The notes beneath the pieces were generated by a model. It was not told the origin of the DNA. It was given only the letters and a program-made list of their open reading frames with translations, and did no database searches. The position numbers and the translations under genes were made by a program. This document shows positions 48,847 through 61,100 of a stretch of 64,000 nt of DNA, one piece after another (position 1 is the first letter of the stretch; every line of letters starts with the position of its first letter). This DNA is from Diploscapter coronatus (Eukaryota > Nematoda > Chromadorea > Rhabditida > Rhabditidae): NCBI GenBank assembly GCA_964036155.1, contig OZ038423.1:5037249-5101248 (forward strand). The letters are read 5' to 3'.

Positions 48847-51800
48847 TTTGCACAAATATTCTAGGAATGCTGAAAATATCCTCGTCGCTCATTGAAATTT
48901 GCTTATCTTTCGTTTCATCTAAATTATGAATCCAATCATCAATAGATTGATGGATTTACGAACACGACGCTTTTTGAACGGGAACGAATTGGCTCAAGAC
49001 AAGAAATCGATGAAATGAATCATTTGTGTGATGAATGGGCTAATTGAGCAGCGAATCAGGTCGCTTATCAATTATCATTCCCTCTCATTGAATCCATAAA
49101 TTCTACCAACTGATTCCTTCCTTCCCTCCCTTTCCTACTTCCAATAATCGCTATTTTTCAAACTTGATTGCCCAACACATGTCTCTTCAGGCCTTTTGCA
49201 AATTGCAATACAAACATCTCATTTTGCTAAACCTAATCGCCATTGAGTTTCAACAAAAATCATAGATTACGAAAAATTAAGAACAAAAACGTTTAAAATG
49301 AAAGCGATCAGCGAAAATCACGTAGAATCTCGACATTCGACATGACAAAAATCGGAAATGTGAACGTGAAAACGAAGATGAGAACAAAGGCTGAAACTGA
49401 TCAATCAAAACTGAAAGAATGACAGAAAATGAGCAAAGTAGAGGGATAAAAAGATGGAGCAGGGAAATCAGACAGGGAAAAGTAAGGGAAAACAAGGGAT
49501 TGAATGACTTGTCGGGTCGAAGGACAAGCAGATCGAAGTCGAAAGTGAATTTGAAATCCCAGCAAACATGTGTGAATTTGATCCCAGAACATGGAAATTT
49601 CCAATTCAGTATCTTTTGAAATGCAAAAATGCGATATTTTGCAAAAGGCGAAAATCAATTCCCGAAATTTTGTTTTGCTTTTCGACGATAAAAGCGAGGT
49701 CTAGACTAATGCAGATAAAATTTCGCCGAAATGCGACAGATGATGGATAAAATCGAATTGTTTATGAGCCGAGTTGTCCAACAAAAACCGCAGATATCAA
49801 GGACAAAATATATTAAAATAAAAATGGAATAGTCATAGGATTTGTCTGGGTAATTGAGCAAAAATTATGAGAGATAAAAAATAAAAGTTGAAGCTCGAAA
49901 GAGAGAGAGGAAACGAAACGAGAATGAAGAGAAATGATGCTGACAGAGAAAAGAAAAACAGAATAAAAGATCTATGGCTTACACATCGGCAATGATTAAT
50001 TATCGCGGTTCGATTGATGAAAGCTTGCAATTTTTAAAATTTATCAAACTCAAAATGCAATGAAGAGCCAGCTTTCGAAGGAAAATATCTAATTCTAAAA
50101 TGAAATAAAAATTAGTATAGCTACTAGAAATCGTTAGCATGCGAGCTAAATTTCTAGAATCTCGATCATTACAATTATGCTAACATTGATAACCTATTCG
50201 CATATTTTGTTTCAAAATTATTTCACAAATTCAAATTTATATCTCTGTAGGAAATTTGAATAATAAATTCCCATTTTATACCTTGACCATAAAGGAATAT
50301 TTTTTCGCACTGATGAAAATTTTGAAATGAATGATCGTTCAGGAAATAGTTTAAAATAAGGAAGAAGTCCATCGATAAACGCAAAAATAAACAGTCTCAG
50401 ATGGAAGAAAAGCTTGAAAAAGCGGGAAGAATTGGGAATTCCGAAGGAGGCCCCTGACCGCTCTCTTTCCTTTCTTCCTTCCGAATGCGCACCCTTCGAT
50501 ATGAGCACATTACGCATCGCCTCATCATATTCCATATTCCATAACACACATTCAGTCATCACTCAATTTCTACGAGTTTGACTCTTTTTAGACGCGATAC
50601 AATTCATGATGATAATATTCTGTCGAAATTAGTTTAATTAAACATAATATTATTAATTTTTCATCAAAGACTTATCAATCTAGGATAAATAAGTTGGACA
50701 CGCCTGAAAATGCAAATTTCGTAATATAATATAAATTCATGTAGAAATAGTTCGTTAAATACTGGAAAAAATATCATAAATTCAGATGTAGAAAAACATT
50801 GATTTCCGTGGATCTAATTTTCATGCCTTTATTCTATCTCAATTTGTTTCTCATTGATAATATTTAAAACCTTCAACAATTTTCAAAAATGACACTTAGG
50901 TATTGGATTTTCGAATTTATTATTTTTCAATATATATTTTTTCGTTTTATTATTATTAGTTTCGATATAATATATGCATAAAATCTCGGAAAATTTCATC
51001 ATACGGGTAAAAAAGACAATGTAATGGCAATTGAGCGTGATTTGAGTTGATCATGAAAGACTTGATTTACACAGAGAAGACACCCTTGTTGAGGCTTTGA
51101 ATGATTTTTCTTAATTGATTAAAATATTTGAAACATTAGAATATGACATTTCTAATTGGATACTAGATAAGTTCGGCCATATTTTAACGTAGCGAAAATG
51201 TTGATCAACCTATTTAGACTTTCTGCATTATCTTCAAAACCCAACTGTCATTATGGGCGTTGGAATAAAAGAATATCTATAATCCTCTAAATTCTATAGA
51301 AAAGTAAAGGTTAAATTTTCTAAGCCTTTGTAGCTATTAGTAGACGTCTCCTTCGTTTCTTCTTCATTTGCAAACCAATCCGTTGGTCTATCAATTCCTT
51401 CAATATCGTTTTCCGCACGCTCATATTGGCTGCCGTCTTCAGACCAAAGTATCTAAATATTTTAAACTCTACTAGGATTTTGGGAGGATGGAGTTGCTCA
51501 GAAGCTACGATAAAATATATTAGCTCTGTTTCAATTTTGGCTTAATCTATCAATTTAGATCAACTGCTCTATCTAAGATATCGTATTAAACACTATTCAA
51601 GCCGAGTTATTCTTAGCTAAACTTGACTAAAAATTTGAAGTCTAATGGAGCATTCCCATTCAATTTATAATTCTTCAATTAGTTTTCTTTTTTTTATTTA
51701 AAAAAATGCATGCCTAGCGAAATGCATTGATCTGAAACACTGCTCGACGTCGACGTCCAAAATTCGAGTGCAGGATTTGATTCCTTCGATTTCTGAAAAG

Positions 51801-52020
51801 ATAATAATCGATCTCAGATTAAATTTCAATCTGTTGACCTTCACAGACGAGTGTTCCGCAACTTTTCGGACACAAAGGTCGGACTTTCTTCCAATTTCGA
51901 TCGCACAATCCGTGCAGAGCCCACTGACAACAGCTGCTTGCTTTGTCTACCGATTGTTCTGAAACACTTCGCTCATTTTGGTCTACTTTCGAAAGATTTA
52001 TAAACTTTAATTTCTAATAT
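48847..52020. other. Intergenic region, no gene seen
   Basis: AT-rich, with purine- or pyrimidine-skewed stretches at 49300-50030 that create overlapping ORFs on both strands. None shows splice structure or a recognisable domain. Confidence 0.5.
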
Positions 52021-52026
52021 TTTATT
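52021..52026 (-). terminator. Poly(A) signal of the secreted-protein gene
   Basis: On the minus strand AATAAA begins about 15 nt after the TGA stop at 52042-52044. Confidence 0.5.
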
Positions 52027-52041
52027 TTGAATTTAGAAATC

Positions 52042-55000
52042 TCAAAAATCAATTGAACCAGTCGGCATTTCAGCGATGATTTTGGGCTGTTTTTGATCCT
52101 CCTGAAGCTGCTGCTCCCTCTGCCCTTTCTGTTCGTATTGTCGCTTGTATCCTTGGAAATAGACCTCGGCATTTGACCGACCATTTATTGGTGATACTGT
52201 TGGGGACATCTGAAACTCGAGATCATTTGCATAAAGAATTAGATTTGGGAGAAGGAAATTCTAGAAAATTTGGCTTTAGCACAATTACTTTACGAAATCA
52301 TAACTCCAGTCATTTCGCTAACGAGATCAAAGTTAGTTCGAGTTCACAAACTTTCAACCATCTTGCAATACTAGTATTGTAAATTCAGTTCCGACGAAGG
52401 AAAGCATTTGATGAGAGTAAGTGGGACTTACCAAACCGACATCGCTGGTTACGAATATACAAACATTTTCTGCGAACAGGCTATTTTGTTTCCCAAAAAA
52501 TAGCATAACTTTCCCTCGCATCTACTCCTTTAGCTTCTCTATTCAACTCGCTCGCCTTATTGCAGATCAGCGAAAGGGAAAAGCAAAGAATTCGCGAAAG
52601 CTAGTGTGGCGCAGCGGGTATGCATTTAATTCATTTTCTTCACGAGCTCCTCCTTTGAAAAATTATGTCAATTTTTGAGACATGAAGTAGCCTGTTCGCA
52701 GAAATTTTTGCATATTCATAATTAGCGATGTCGATTTGGTAAGTTCCACTTATCCCCATTCAAAAAGCCGGATCCGAGGTCAAATGTTCCCTTGTGAAAC
52801 GTCATCAAATGTTCGTACAATATTTTGTTCATAATCAAGTTTCCCTTCAGCCAACTTAGTTTTCTGATTATTACCTAACAGTAAATCTTTTAAATATTGA
52901 AAAATCATCACATCAAAATTGGACTCTGGCGTTGATCGTTGAACTTCCCGAGCGGCTGCAGGTGGTGGCACTCTCGTGAATATCTCGAAGTGCTCTGACT
53001 GCGGAACTGTGATCTTCCTCGGAATATGGCGACTCTCCTCAGCACTTGAAATTCTCGCGTTGTGTTCCATTTCCTTGGCGAGATTCTCGAAATTGACCCT
53101 TCCTTGTGGCTTAGTGTAGTAGTCTCGTGGCGCTGGTTTCGACGGAGCAGGAAATGGTTTCATGTTGTAGGCTGGTGGGTAGAAGGAGGGAGGATGAGGA
53201 TCTGAATCATGCTCTGAAACATTTATTGGGACCATTGAGAATAATTATTTCTGACTTCATGAGCCACTAGTCTTCTAGCTCTTAAACCACGAAAATGAAC
53301 GAAAGGAATGGCAGGTAAAAGATACTTTCCCACAATATTTTGCATTAATTTTTGCTTTGAGATCTGTGCGTCCAAGTGATCATTTTAATATTAGAAAGTT
53401 GTTCGAAATCACATCCCAATCTTGAAGAGGATAAAAATTCTAAATTGAAGCTGCATGCATTGGATATTTACTCTCGAAAACCTCATGCTTCCCAAAAGAA
53501 ATGTCAGGACATCGATTATGAAATATGATTCCTAGATAAAACATCCTCCCAAAAGATAAAGTACCTGAGTGATCTGGAGGTGATGGGAAAGTCATGGGAG
53601 GTTCATAGTAGGGAGGAATTGTGGATGGAACTTCCTCATAGTCTGTAGTCTGCCGAGTTTTGTGGAATGGAGTAGTTGGGGTGGAAGCAGTGGACGAGTC
53701 TGTTCTATAGTTGCGGAACTCGTTAGTTGGTCGATTTCGGTCGTCTCCCAGAGCGTAGATCATCACTCTCGGTCGTCTGTTCATCGTGGCTGGGCCGAAC
53801 GAAGGGGTCGTCTCAATTGGGGGATTCGACTCGTTCCCCAATTCCGATGACTCGTGGTCGTATTCATGTTGTGGATCATACCGATTGAGTCTGAAATTAG
53901 GAGAAAACAATATTAGAATTACTCGAATAGGACCATTCCGTCCGCTCCCATCCTAACTTTGAAGTAACCTTTCACTCTTCCCCATTCCGACATCAAGTCT
54001 TTATCCTTTCTCATCGGAGAAAATTTTAATTTCGAATTTTTCGAGTTATTTCTAGAGGTGATGAAGTTCTAACTCTTTTGTAAAGTTGTAAGAAAACTCC
54101 GAAAATGATTTGTTCCTACGGTGAATCGAACACCGATCTATGCGTTATCAGCACATCGCTTCAACCATTGAACTATAGGAACATGGTATGCTGAAAATCC
54201 CTGACCATACAAAATCCTGTCTTCGTCAGATTGCATACCGAATAATATAAAGAATGCTGCTTGAAAGACTAAATGAACATATGAAATAGCGCGGCTTGTA
54301 TTAGCAATCTACAAGTTTCTGACAATTCTACTAACTTTTATCTGAAAGATCATAATTATAAAGCTGAGAAGTTCAAGGAATGAAATTACCTGAGCTTTAT
54401 AGCAAATTGCTTGTCACCTTGCTTCTAGCATGCGAATCTTTCGAAGTTCTGCACTTCTTTCCAAACTTATTTTTTCCTAACGAACTATTTTGAAAGGTAT
54501 ACAATTTTTCATTTTCTACATTCTTTTACTTTTTATCAAAAAACTATTTTCGACTGCTTATTTCTGCGAGGAGCCGACTCATTTCACTGCACTCGAATTA
54601 TTCCCTTTTCACCGTTCTTCTCCCCTTCTCCTTTTTACTTATCACTCAGCAAAACTCAACCCCCTTCGCTTACGACCATACCACGTTGAGCACACGCCAT
54701 CCCGTCCGATCTGGCAAGTTAAGCAACGTCGGGCCTGGTTAGTACTTGGATCGGAGACGGCTTGGGAATCCCAGGTGTTGTAAGCTTTTGCAATTTTATT
54801 TTGAAGAAAAACAATTCTTTAAAACTCCAACCATCTTCATAAATTATTCAAAAGATCCACTTACTCATTGTAGCCATCGAATTTTCCACGTGGAGACTGG
54901 TTCGTCGATTGAGTATTTGGAGCCATTGCTTCATAGCCTGAACAAATAATCATAATGATGATCTGAAAACCCAAAATAGTTTTACCTTTATAGCCCTCTT

Positions 55001-58000
55001 GTGGAGGTGCCATTTCGTCTGAATAACTCTGCGATTCAGCTCCATTACTGTAGTCGAAATTTTGATTGGGATTTCTGAACTTTTCTACATCTAACAATTT
55101 TAACGAATTTCAAAGATCAAGCATGGTCAAAAACATTTCGCTGCAAGTTGAGAACACTTCCTGTTTAATATGAAGTGTCCTTATCGTGCGTTTTTCAACA
55201 AAAAAAAAGATTCATACACCCGTCAGGCAAATACTATATGTCAAAAGAAGCATTCAACTTTTGAAGCGGTCACTTTTTGGCAGATGTGTGACGTTTTTCA
55301 GGTCAAAATTTCAACCTGAACTTTAGCCGAAAAACTTGTAAACGAAACTACTCGAACTTTCACCTGGACCTTGCAACAGGAAAAGGATTTAGTTATTTGG
55401 AAATTTTACCAAAAAATCCTTGTGGTTTGAGCAGCAGTTTTTGCGGTTCAGTAAAACGGCACACCTCATCACATCGCAGTATTCTCAAAATTTTGCGCAT
55501 TTCAATGTACTGCATCGCAACAAAAATTTTCTAATCTTTAATTTAGAATAAAATTTTACCTGGAGAAGTCTCATAAAATTTGCACTTACCTATTTGGTGG
55601 TGGACCTTCGGCTTCCTTCTGCTGATTTGCCGGAAATCGCACGAGCTCTTCATAGTCATCTCGACCTTGTTCCTGTTCTCTTCCCTGTCCCCGTCCTTGA
55701 TCTCGGCCTTCATTCTCTCCAAAAGCGATTTCCTGCACGAACCCAGGCGGATGTCCTCCTGCTTCACCCGAATCGTAGTCTGCATTTGATGGTGCTTGCA
55801 CGAATGACGATTCTGATTGCCAGTTTGGATCGACAGGTCGGAACGTTTTGGCTTTCTCGGTGTAGTATGTCTGAGACTGGGGGTTTCGAGTGGGAGCATA
55901 TGGAGAGACTTCAGTTTGTGATGTTCGTGGTTGGGTAGCTGGAGGTGAAGCAATTGTTGGTGGGGCTCGTTGATCTGGTTCTCGCTGATTGTATTTCTGA
56001 GCATTGTGTTCGGCAGGACCACCACCGCTTTGATTCGGTCGAGGATAGTTAGCCGATCTCGCTAGTCCAGAGCGTCGCTCCTCTGCTATTCCATCAATTA
56101 CGACTCTTTCGTCTGGTGGTTCTATCCTATCGTCGAACTCCCTTTGATCACGTCGATCATCGAATCTTTCTCGGATATCTTCACGGTCATTGATTCTTCG
56201 CTGCTCAACACGATTATCGAATTCTCGTTGATCGGCCGTTTGATCAGTGTAATCATGATAGTCCTGCACATTCCGTTCATTGTCTCGGATCGAATTAAGG
56301 TTTCTATCTGCGTCCTCAGACTCATTGCTTCCTTGATCAGTGACAAAAGATTCTTGCTCTTCTTCGGAAAACCTGGGATCAGCAGTAGTTCCAGGCGGAT
56401 AATTCCGTTGCTGAAAATAGAATATTGGCGAAAAGAAAAATATATGGCCGGCAATCTATTTTTCTAGATCAGTTTATAATTAAATATTTGAAAATATCGT
56501 GAATGGAGAAATTGAATATTTTTTGCTATCCGAAATTCCGGCTAAATAGGCTGAGAAATACGCTGAATCTTTGATAGAGTAATGCGTTTTTATTATATCT
56601 TTATCTCAAGAATAAATGAATAAAGCTTCATCTTGATCTTGTATAACTATTATAAAAATGTGAAAAGTTTTTCTTAATAATTCTATATGATAGAATTTAA
56701 ATCCATTTCAGAAAGCATACCCGATCATAAGGTCTCCAATTGCGTGGTCTGTAGGGTACTCGTGTGGTTGTCTGCGGCCGTCTCGACATGGAGAAGTAAT
56801 TGATCGTATTGCCGCGTCTGCGAGTCGTTGTAGCCATCGTCGTCGTTTTTCTCCATGGTCGAGTTGTCGGATATGTCCTTCGAGTCCTTCGCGTCCGAGC
56901 CGTCGTTGTCGTCATTTGTTCCTGATCAATCTCACTCCATTCTAGATTCCTTCGAATTCCATTCACACATGGCATCGATACTGAAATACACAATTTTTTA
57001 AAAGAACGTTTTCTAGATTCTGGATTTTTGCGATAATAAATTTGATGACCTTATTATTATAGAGGAGTATACAGTGGCTGTCAAAAATTTGGTCTGTTAT
57101 ATGAGAAATTTACAATAGAAACGTTGCGTCTTATCATCTAACGCGCAATAAAATTTAGCTCTGACTATTCAAGTTTTCTTTGATTACTTTGGTATTTCAA
57201 AATGCTAGCTTTGAATTCTGAAGCGCGAATTTTTTCTAGTTAGCAGATGTCGGAAGGAAAAGGAAAAATGTGAATGAGAAGAAACCGATGTGTTGGATCT
57301 TGTTCTCGTTATGCAAATAGAGAAGTGCGAGTGCATGCGACACCGCTAATGTCTCGTTAGCCTCGCTTAGCATCCATGGCTAGTTTACTAATATTTAGCA
57401 GTTTTTTAAAGGGCATTATGCTTTGCTCTAGCATTCAAACGTGTCTAAAATTCACCAGAAAGTAAATTCAAACAACGAGACATTTTTGCATGATGTCTGC
57501 AAAAACTATTTAGTGAAACTAGCGTCGAAGCTAGAATCTCTAACGAGATTTATGAATTTTGTAAGCACGTAGAGAAAATAATGTATTTCATGAGGAATGC
57601 CGATTTTGTTTGAACGATGCTGAACTTTATCTTGAACCTACAAATATAAAAGAAACGCAATTAGTTTAAGATATTTATGAATTGAAAAATGAAATTTTTA
57701 GTTTTATCTTTAATCAAATTTCCCGAGGCTGTGTCTAAACGTTGACACCATCTCTACCAGCAATTATCATTCAATACCAAGTCATATAGAAAATCAAAAA
57801 TGGAACTCCGTAAATTCACCTCATAAATGTAAAATTCAGCGATTAAAACTGTTGATAAAGTATTTTAAAGAGGAAAAAGCATACAAATATTTAGACTTAC
57901 AGGCTTTGCAGTATTGTTGATTTGTCGTATGAACGCCATCCATGCAAATGTAAGTGGTAGGTTCGCATTCGAGTGAGCATTCGTGAATTGCTGGCACCCA

Positions 58001-58192
58001 GTTTGGATCATCAAATTGGTTACCACCTAAAAATTGAAATAGTATATTGTTAGAAAAGAATAACGAGCACTCACATATGTCCTCATTTTCAATGATAAAT
58101 CGATAAATTAGTTTGCTGAGGTATTTATCTTCACAAAATACGATTATAGGCATTAGTAACAATAGAATATAGTACCACCATCGAAATTTCAT
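52042..58192 (-). CDS. Secreted, largely disordered protein, 760 aa, unknown family
   Basis: Nine exons close exactly: 58075-58192, 57901-58026, 56721-56980, 55590-56410, 54986-55074, 54865-54937, 53565-53890, 52912-53213, 52042-52209. A signal peptide opens the protein (MKFRWWYYILLLLMPIIVFC, cut probably after the Cys). A short Cys-containing module follows (HECSLECEPTTYICMDGVHT, NQQYCKA, MPCVNG). Next is a Thr/Arg-rich stretch with possible furin-type sites (TARTRRTRRTYPTTR). The largest exon encodes a charged Asp/Arg/Glu-rich tract (DREDIRERFDDRRDQREFDD) and a Gly/Gln/Arg tract (GRDQGRGQGREQEQGR). Pro/Tyr-rich parts follow (PSTIPPYYEPPMTFPSPP). No TM, so it is probably an extracellular matrix- or cuticle-associated product; that role is inference. 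Introns hold the 5S rRNA gene, a tRNA gene and a TIR element. Confidence 0.8.
52418..52752. repeat. 335-bp TIR element, arms ~88 bp
   Basis: The left arm begins TAAGTGGGACTTACCAAACC at 52418; the right arm is its inverse, ending GGTAAGTTCCACTTA at 52752, with matches over about 88 bp (for example TCTGCGAACAGGCTA). Inside, AGTGTGGCGCAGCGGGTA near 52601 resembles a tRNA A-box. It lies in the last intron of the secreted-protein gene. Confidence 0.65.
54111..54182 (-). tRNA. tRNA-like gene, anticodon GAT (Ile)
   Basis: The 72-nt cloverleaf reads on the minus strand. It has a 7-bp acceptor stem (GTTCCTA/TAGGAAC), a D arm with GG in the loop and a weak stem, a 5-bp anticodon stem (one G-T pair) with loop CTGATAA, a 4-nt variable loop, and a perfect 5-bp T stem with TTCGATT. 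The anticodon GAT is at 54147-54149 (forward coordinates). TTTT follows within about 10 nt, suitable as a Pol III stop. The loop context resembles eukaryotic tRNA-Ile except that A34 is G. It lies in an intron of the secreted-protein gene on the same strand. Confidence 0.75.
54668..54786 (+). rRNA. 5S ribosomal RNA
   Basis: A 119-nt sequence starting GCTTACGACCATACCACGTT and ending GGTGTTGTAAGCT. It contains the conserved TAAGCAACGTC and AGTACTTGGATCGGAGACGG (internal promoter region). It agrees closely with Caenorhabditis 5S as remembered, including length and the paired ends. A TTTT run follows. It is a single copy inside an intron of the minus-strand secreted-protein gene, antisense to it, not in a tandem array. 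Confidence 0.93.
54786..54789 (+). terminator. Pol III T-run after 5S rRNA
   Basis: TTTT begins at the last base of the mature 5S sequence, the usual Pol III termination signal. Confidence 0.75.
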
Positions 58193-61100
58193 CGCATATG
58201 GAATAATTATCTAAATTTTGTAAAAATAGGCGATTGAAAATTTATCTAGCACACAAATTAAATAATCTCGAATGATAAAAAAAAACATTTCGCGAAATCG
58301 GAAAAATCTTCTAAATGACCGTTTTCAGGTTTAAAAATTTAGAAATTTCTACAAATGAGCATAAAACGGAACAATAAATAGCTTAATTTTTATTTCGAAA
58401 ATTTGCCATATTTGCGTTCAATTTTGGCAATTGAAGGTCATAATCGAAATGGATTGCTAAATTATGACAGATAATTTTAAAATCTTAACTTCGCGAAACG
58501 TGATAAAAAATGTCTTGATGGAAAAAGTACTTTAGAATATCTGGATAGAGATTTATAATTCACTGTTTGAAATGATTAGTACCACAAATTTTCAGGTTTC
58601 TCGGTAATTGAGGTTGAAAAATTTGTTTACGTAAAAATCCTAATATTGCATATTCAAATTTGAGCATTTGTGTTCTTTATCCATAGGTAACTTGAATTAT
58701 GTTACAAGAAAAATAATTTAAAAGGAAAACCACTATTTAAGTTCACTTATCAACTAGATGTAGTTTTGTAGATCAGTGAATTTTTATCATCCAGAATTCG
58801 CAAATTAAAAGCCTAAAATAGAAAAGATATAATCAATCAACGCATCTAGAGTAAATTCATGAACTCCTGTTTGATAAAATCGTTTTAAAAATGCTAGAAA
58901 ATCCTATCGTTATTAATCTGCCGAATATTATTAGATGATTCAGAAATTATAAAAAGTAAATCATGCTGATATTTTTAAAGAAAAAAATCGAGAAAAATAT
59001 TGGGTCAATGAAACGAGAGAAAGGAAGTGGATTTAGCCGATTCCGACTCTCACGCAATCGCCGTATTTAGTCGCATTGTTGTATTTTTGTTGCCGTTTCT
59101 GCTTCTTCGATCCTTTCCCATATCGGCTATTTTGTATCCAATCCTCAATCCTCTCTCCATTCCCTCAGCACTTCAACACGTTTATTTTCTCCTCCTCAAG
59201 CCACACCGAAAATTAGCCTAACTTACAGAACAAACCACACAAAATAGCTCCTCTGTTGCAATTACTAGCTGCCAAATAAAGAAATAGGAAGACTTGGTGG
59301 AAAGGAAGAACGCTTTCACAGGATTTCTCCAGAAGTGAATGATGAAATTAGACATAAATATTATTTCTTCCTTTCACATTCAGACGCTGAAAAATTTACC
59401 ATGAGTGAAAAGTTATAGGATTCCATAACATACTCGAAAATTATATGATATGGGGAGAGGTACAAAGAATAATAAGATATGAAAGTGACGAATAAGAAAG
59501 CTAGAATGAGTTGTATATTTCAGAAATGTCAACTTTTAGCAATGAAAATTTTCGGCAGTTTGGATTCGAAATTTGACGTAACGACAGAATGACGTTAGCC
59601 GAAATGATGAACCGTATTTCTGGGGTTGAAAGGTAAAAACGATGGATCACAATTGAAATTGATAGGATTTTGGAAGAAAGGAAACCCGTCATTTCTTCAT
59701 TACGTCAGGTAGCGTTATGCCATTCAGTCATCACGGTTTTTAAAAACTGCTAACATGTCCAAAAGTGAAAAATAAAGAAGAAATAGGAATAAATTATTCA
59801 GAATTGTTTTCTGCGGCTTTCTTCTTTGTCGGAAGAATTTTCAAACAAAATTATCCAAATCAGATTCAGAGCTTGGGTAAAAACTAGAGAATGAAATGAA
59901 CCAACGAATTTTGACTGTATTATTCAAAGGTGATTCACACATAGATTGAGATGAATATTTGATAATAAAACTTCCGGTGGACTGTAGACCATATGCGCAA
60001 GTGGAAATTGGCTGTGGGAACGTGAAAACTCATTGAAATGACATTGAAACGCGACTTGGAGAGGAAATGGTAGGGCAGTTTGCGAAAAGGGCACTTGAGG
60101 CAAGGGGATGCGGGTAGCAAGCGGGCCAATTGATGGACTGACAGACTTGGCTTGGAGATGACTCTGAAAGGCAGCGGGACGGGGACAGGCATCGAGGAAT
60201 TCATCCAGCAATCAAGCACATCCCATCAAACCACTGAACCGGCAGATAGGCAGACTAGCAGAGAAACACGGGGCTATTGTCTCTTGGCCAACAATTCCAA
60301 GGGACAGGGGAAGTGGATATGAAGCTGCGCATAGCTGTGAAGCAATGAAACGATGAAGCAATGAAGCAACGGGAAAAACGATGGATGACAGAAGGCTGGA
60401 GACGAGATGAAGAAACATAGCAATGCAAATGAAGGATGAAAAGCAGGAAGAGCTTTACAAGGAAAAAGAAGGAAGAGGACAACCAGTTCAAAGGAATACA
60501 CAACGATGTTCCCCTAGCCTCTGGGCATGCAACGGAGAAGGATTCGAAGAGCCAATGAGACACACGCATCCTGGATAATGACGAGAGAAAGCTAGCGCAT
60601 CGAGATGCTCAAGGAAAAATTCACCCCAGACATGAAAGGCAAATAACAGGCTTACAAAATCTATAATAGAAGAATTATAAATGTAAATAGGGCTAACATG
60701 AAGTAGCATAAGGCACTTATGAAATAGAGAATTTTGAAAGCAAAGAAATGTTTCAGACGAAAAATTTGAGTTTAAATTGGAAAAAATCTAACAACGAGAA
60801 GTAATACAAAATTCATGTTATCAATGACAAAATTTGGCTTCCTGGAAATGTCGCGACGATGCAACATCGCGACATGGCGAAATAGCGTGTAAAAGCAAGA
60901 AGTGTTTCCCTACAATCTCAATCCCTGCGTACTATTTCGCCATGTTGTGTCGTTGCGACATTTCCAAATCATCGCAAAATTTGACTCGTCAGACATACGT
61001 CGAAGTTGAATATTTTCAAAATTTATAGCATAGAAGGTGAACATAATTGTTTTTAAAAAATCGAAGAAGGAATTTCTTTATTTTTCCCTGAAGTCAAAAG

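Noticed and set aside
57070..57095. Tc1-like terminus ACAGTGGCTGTCAAAAATTT
   Set aside because: No matching inverted end was found within about 1 kb, so it is only a possible solo end and not listed as a feature.
60212..60709. Several overlapping 68-104-codon minus ORFs
   Set aside because: Repetitive GAAGCAATGAA-type sequence opens all frames; no single frame has protein-like features.
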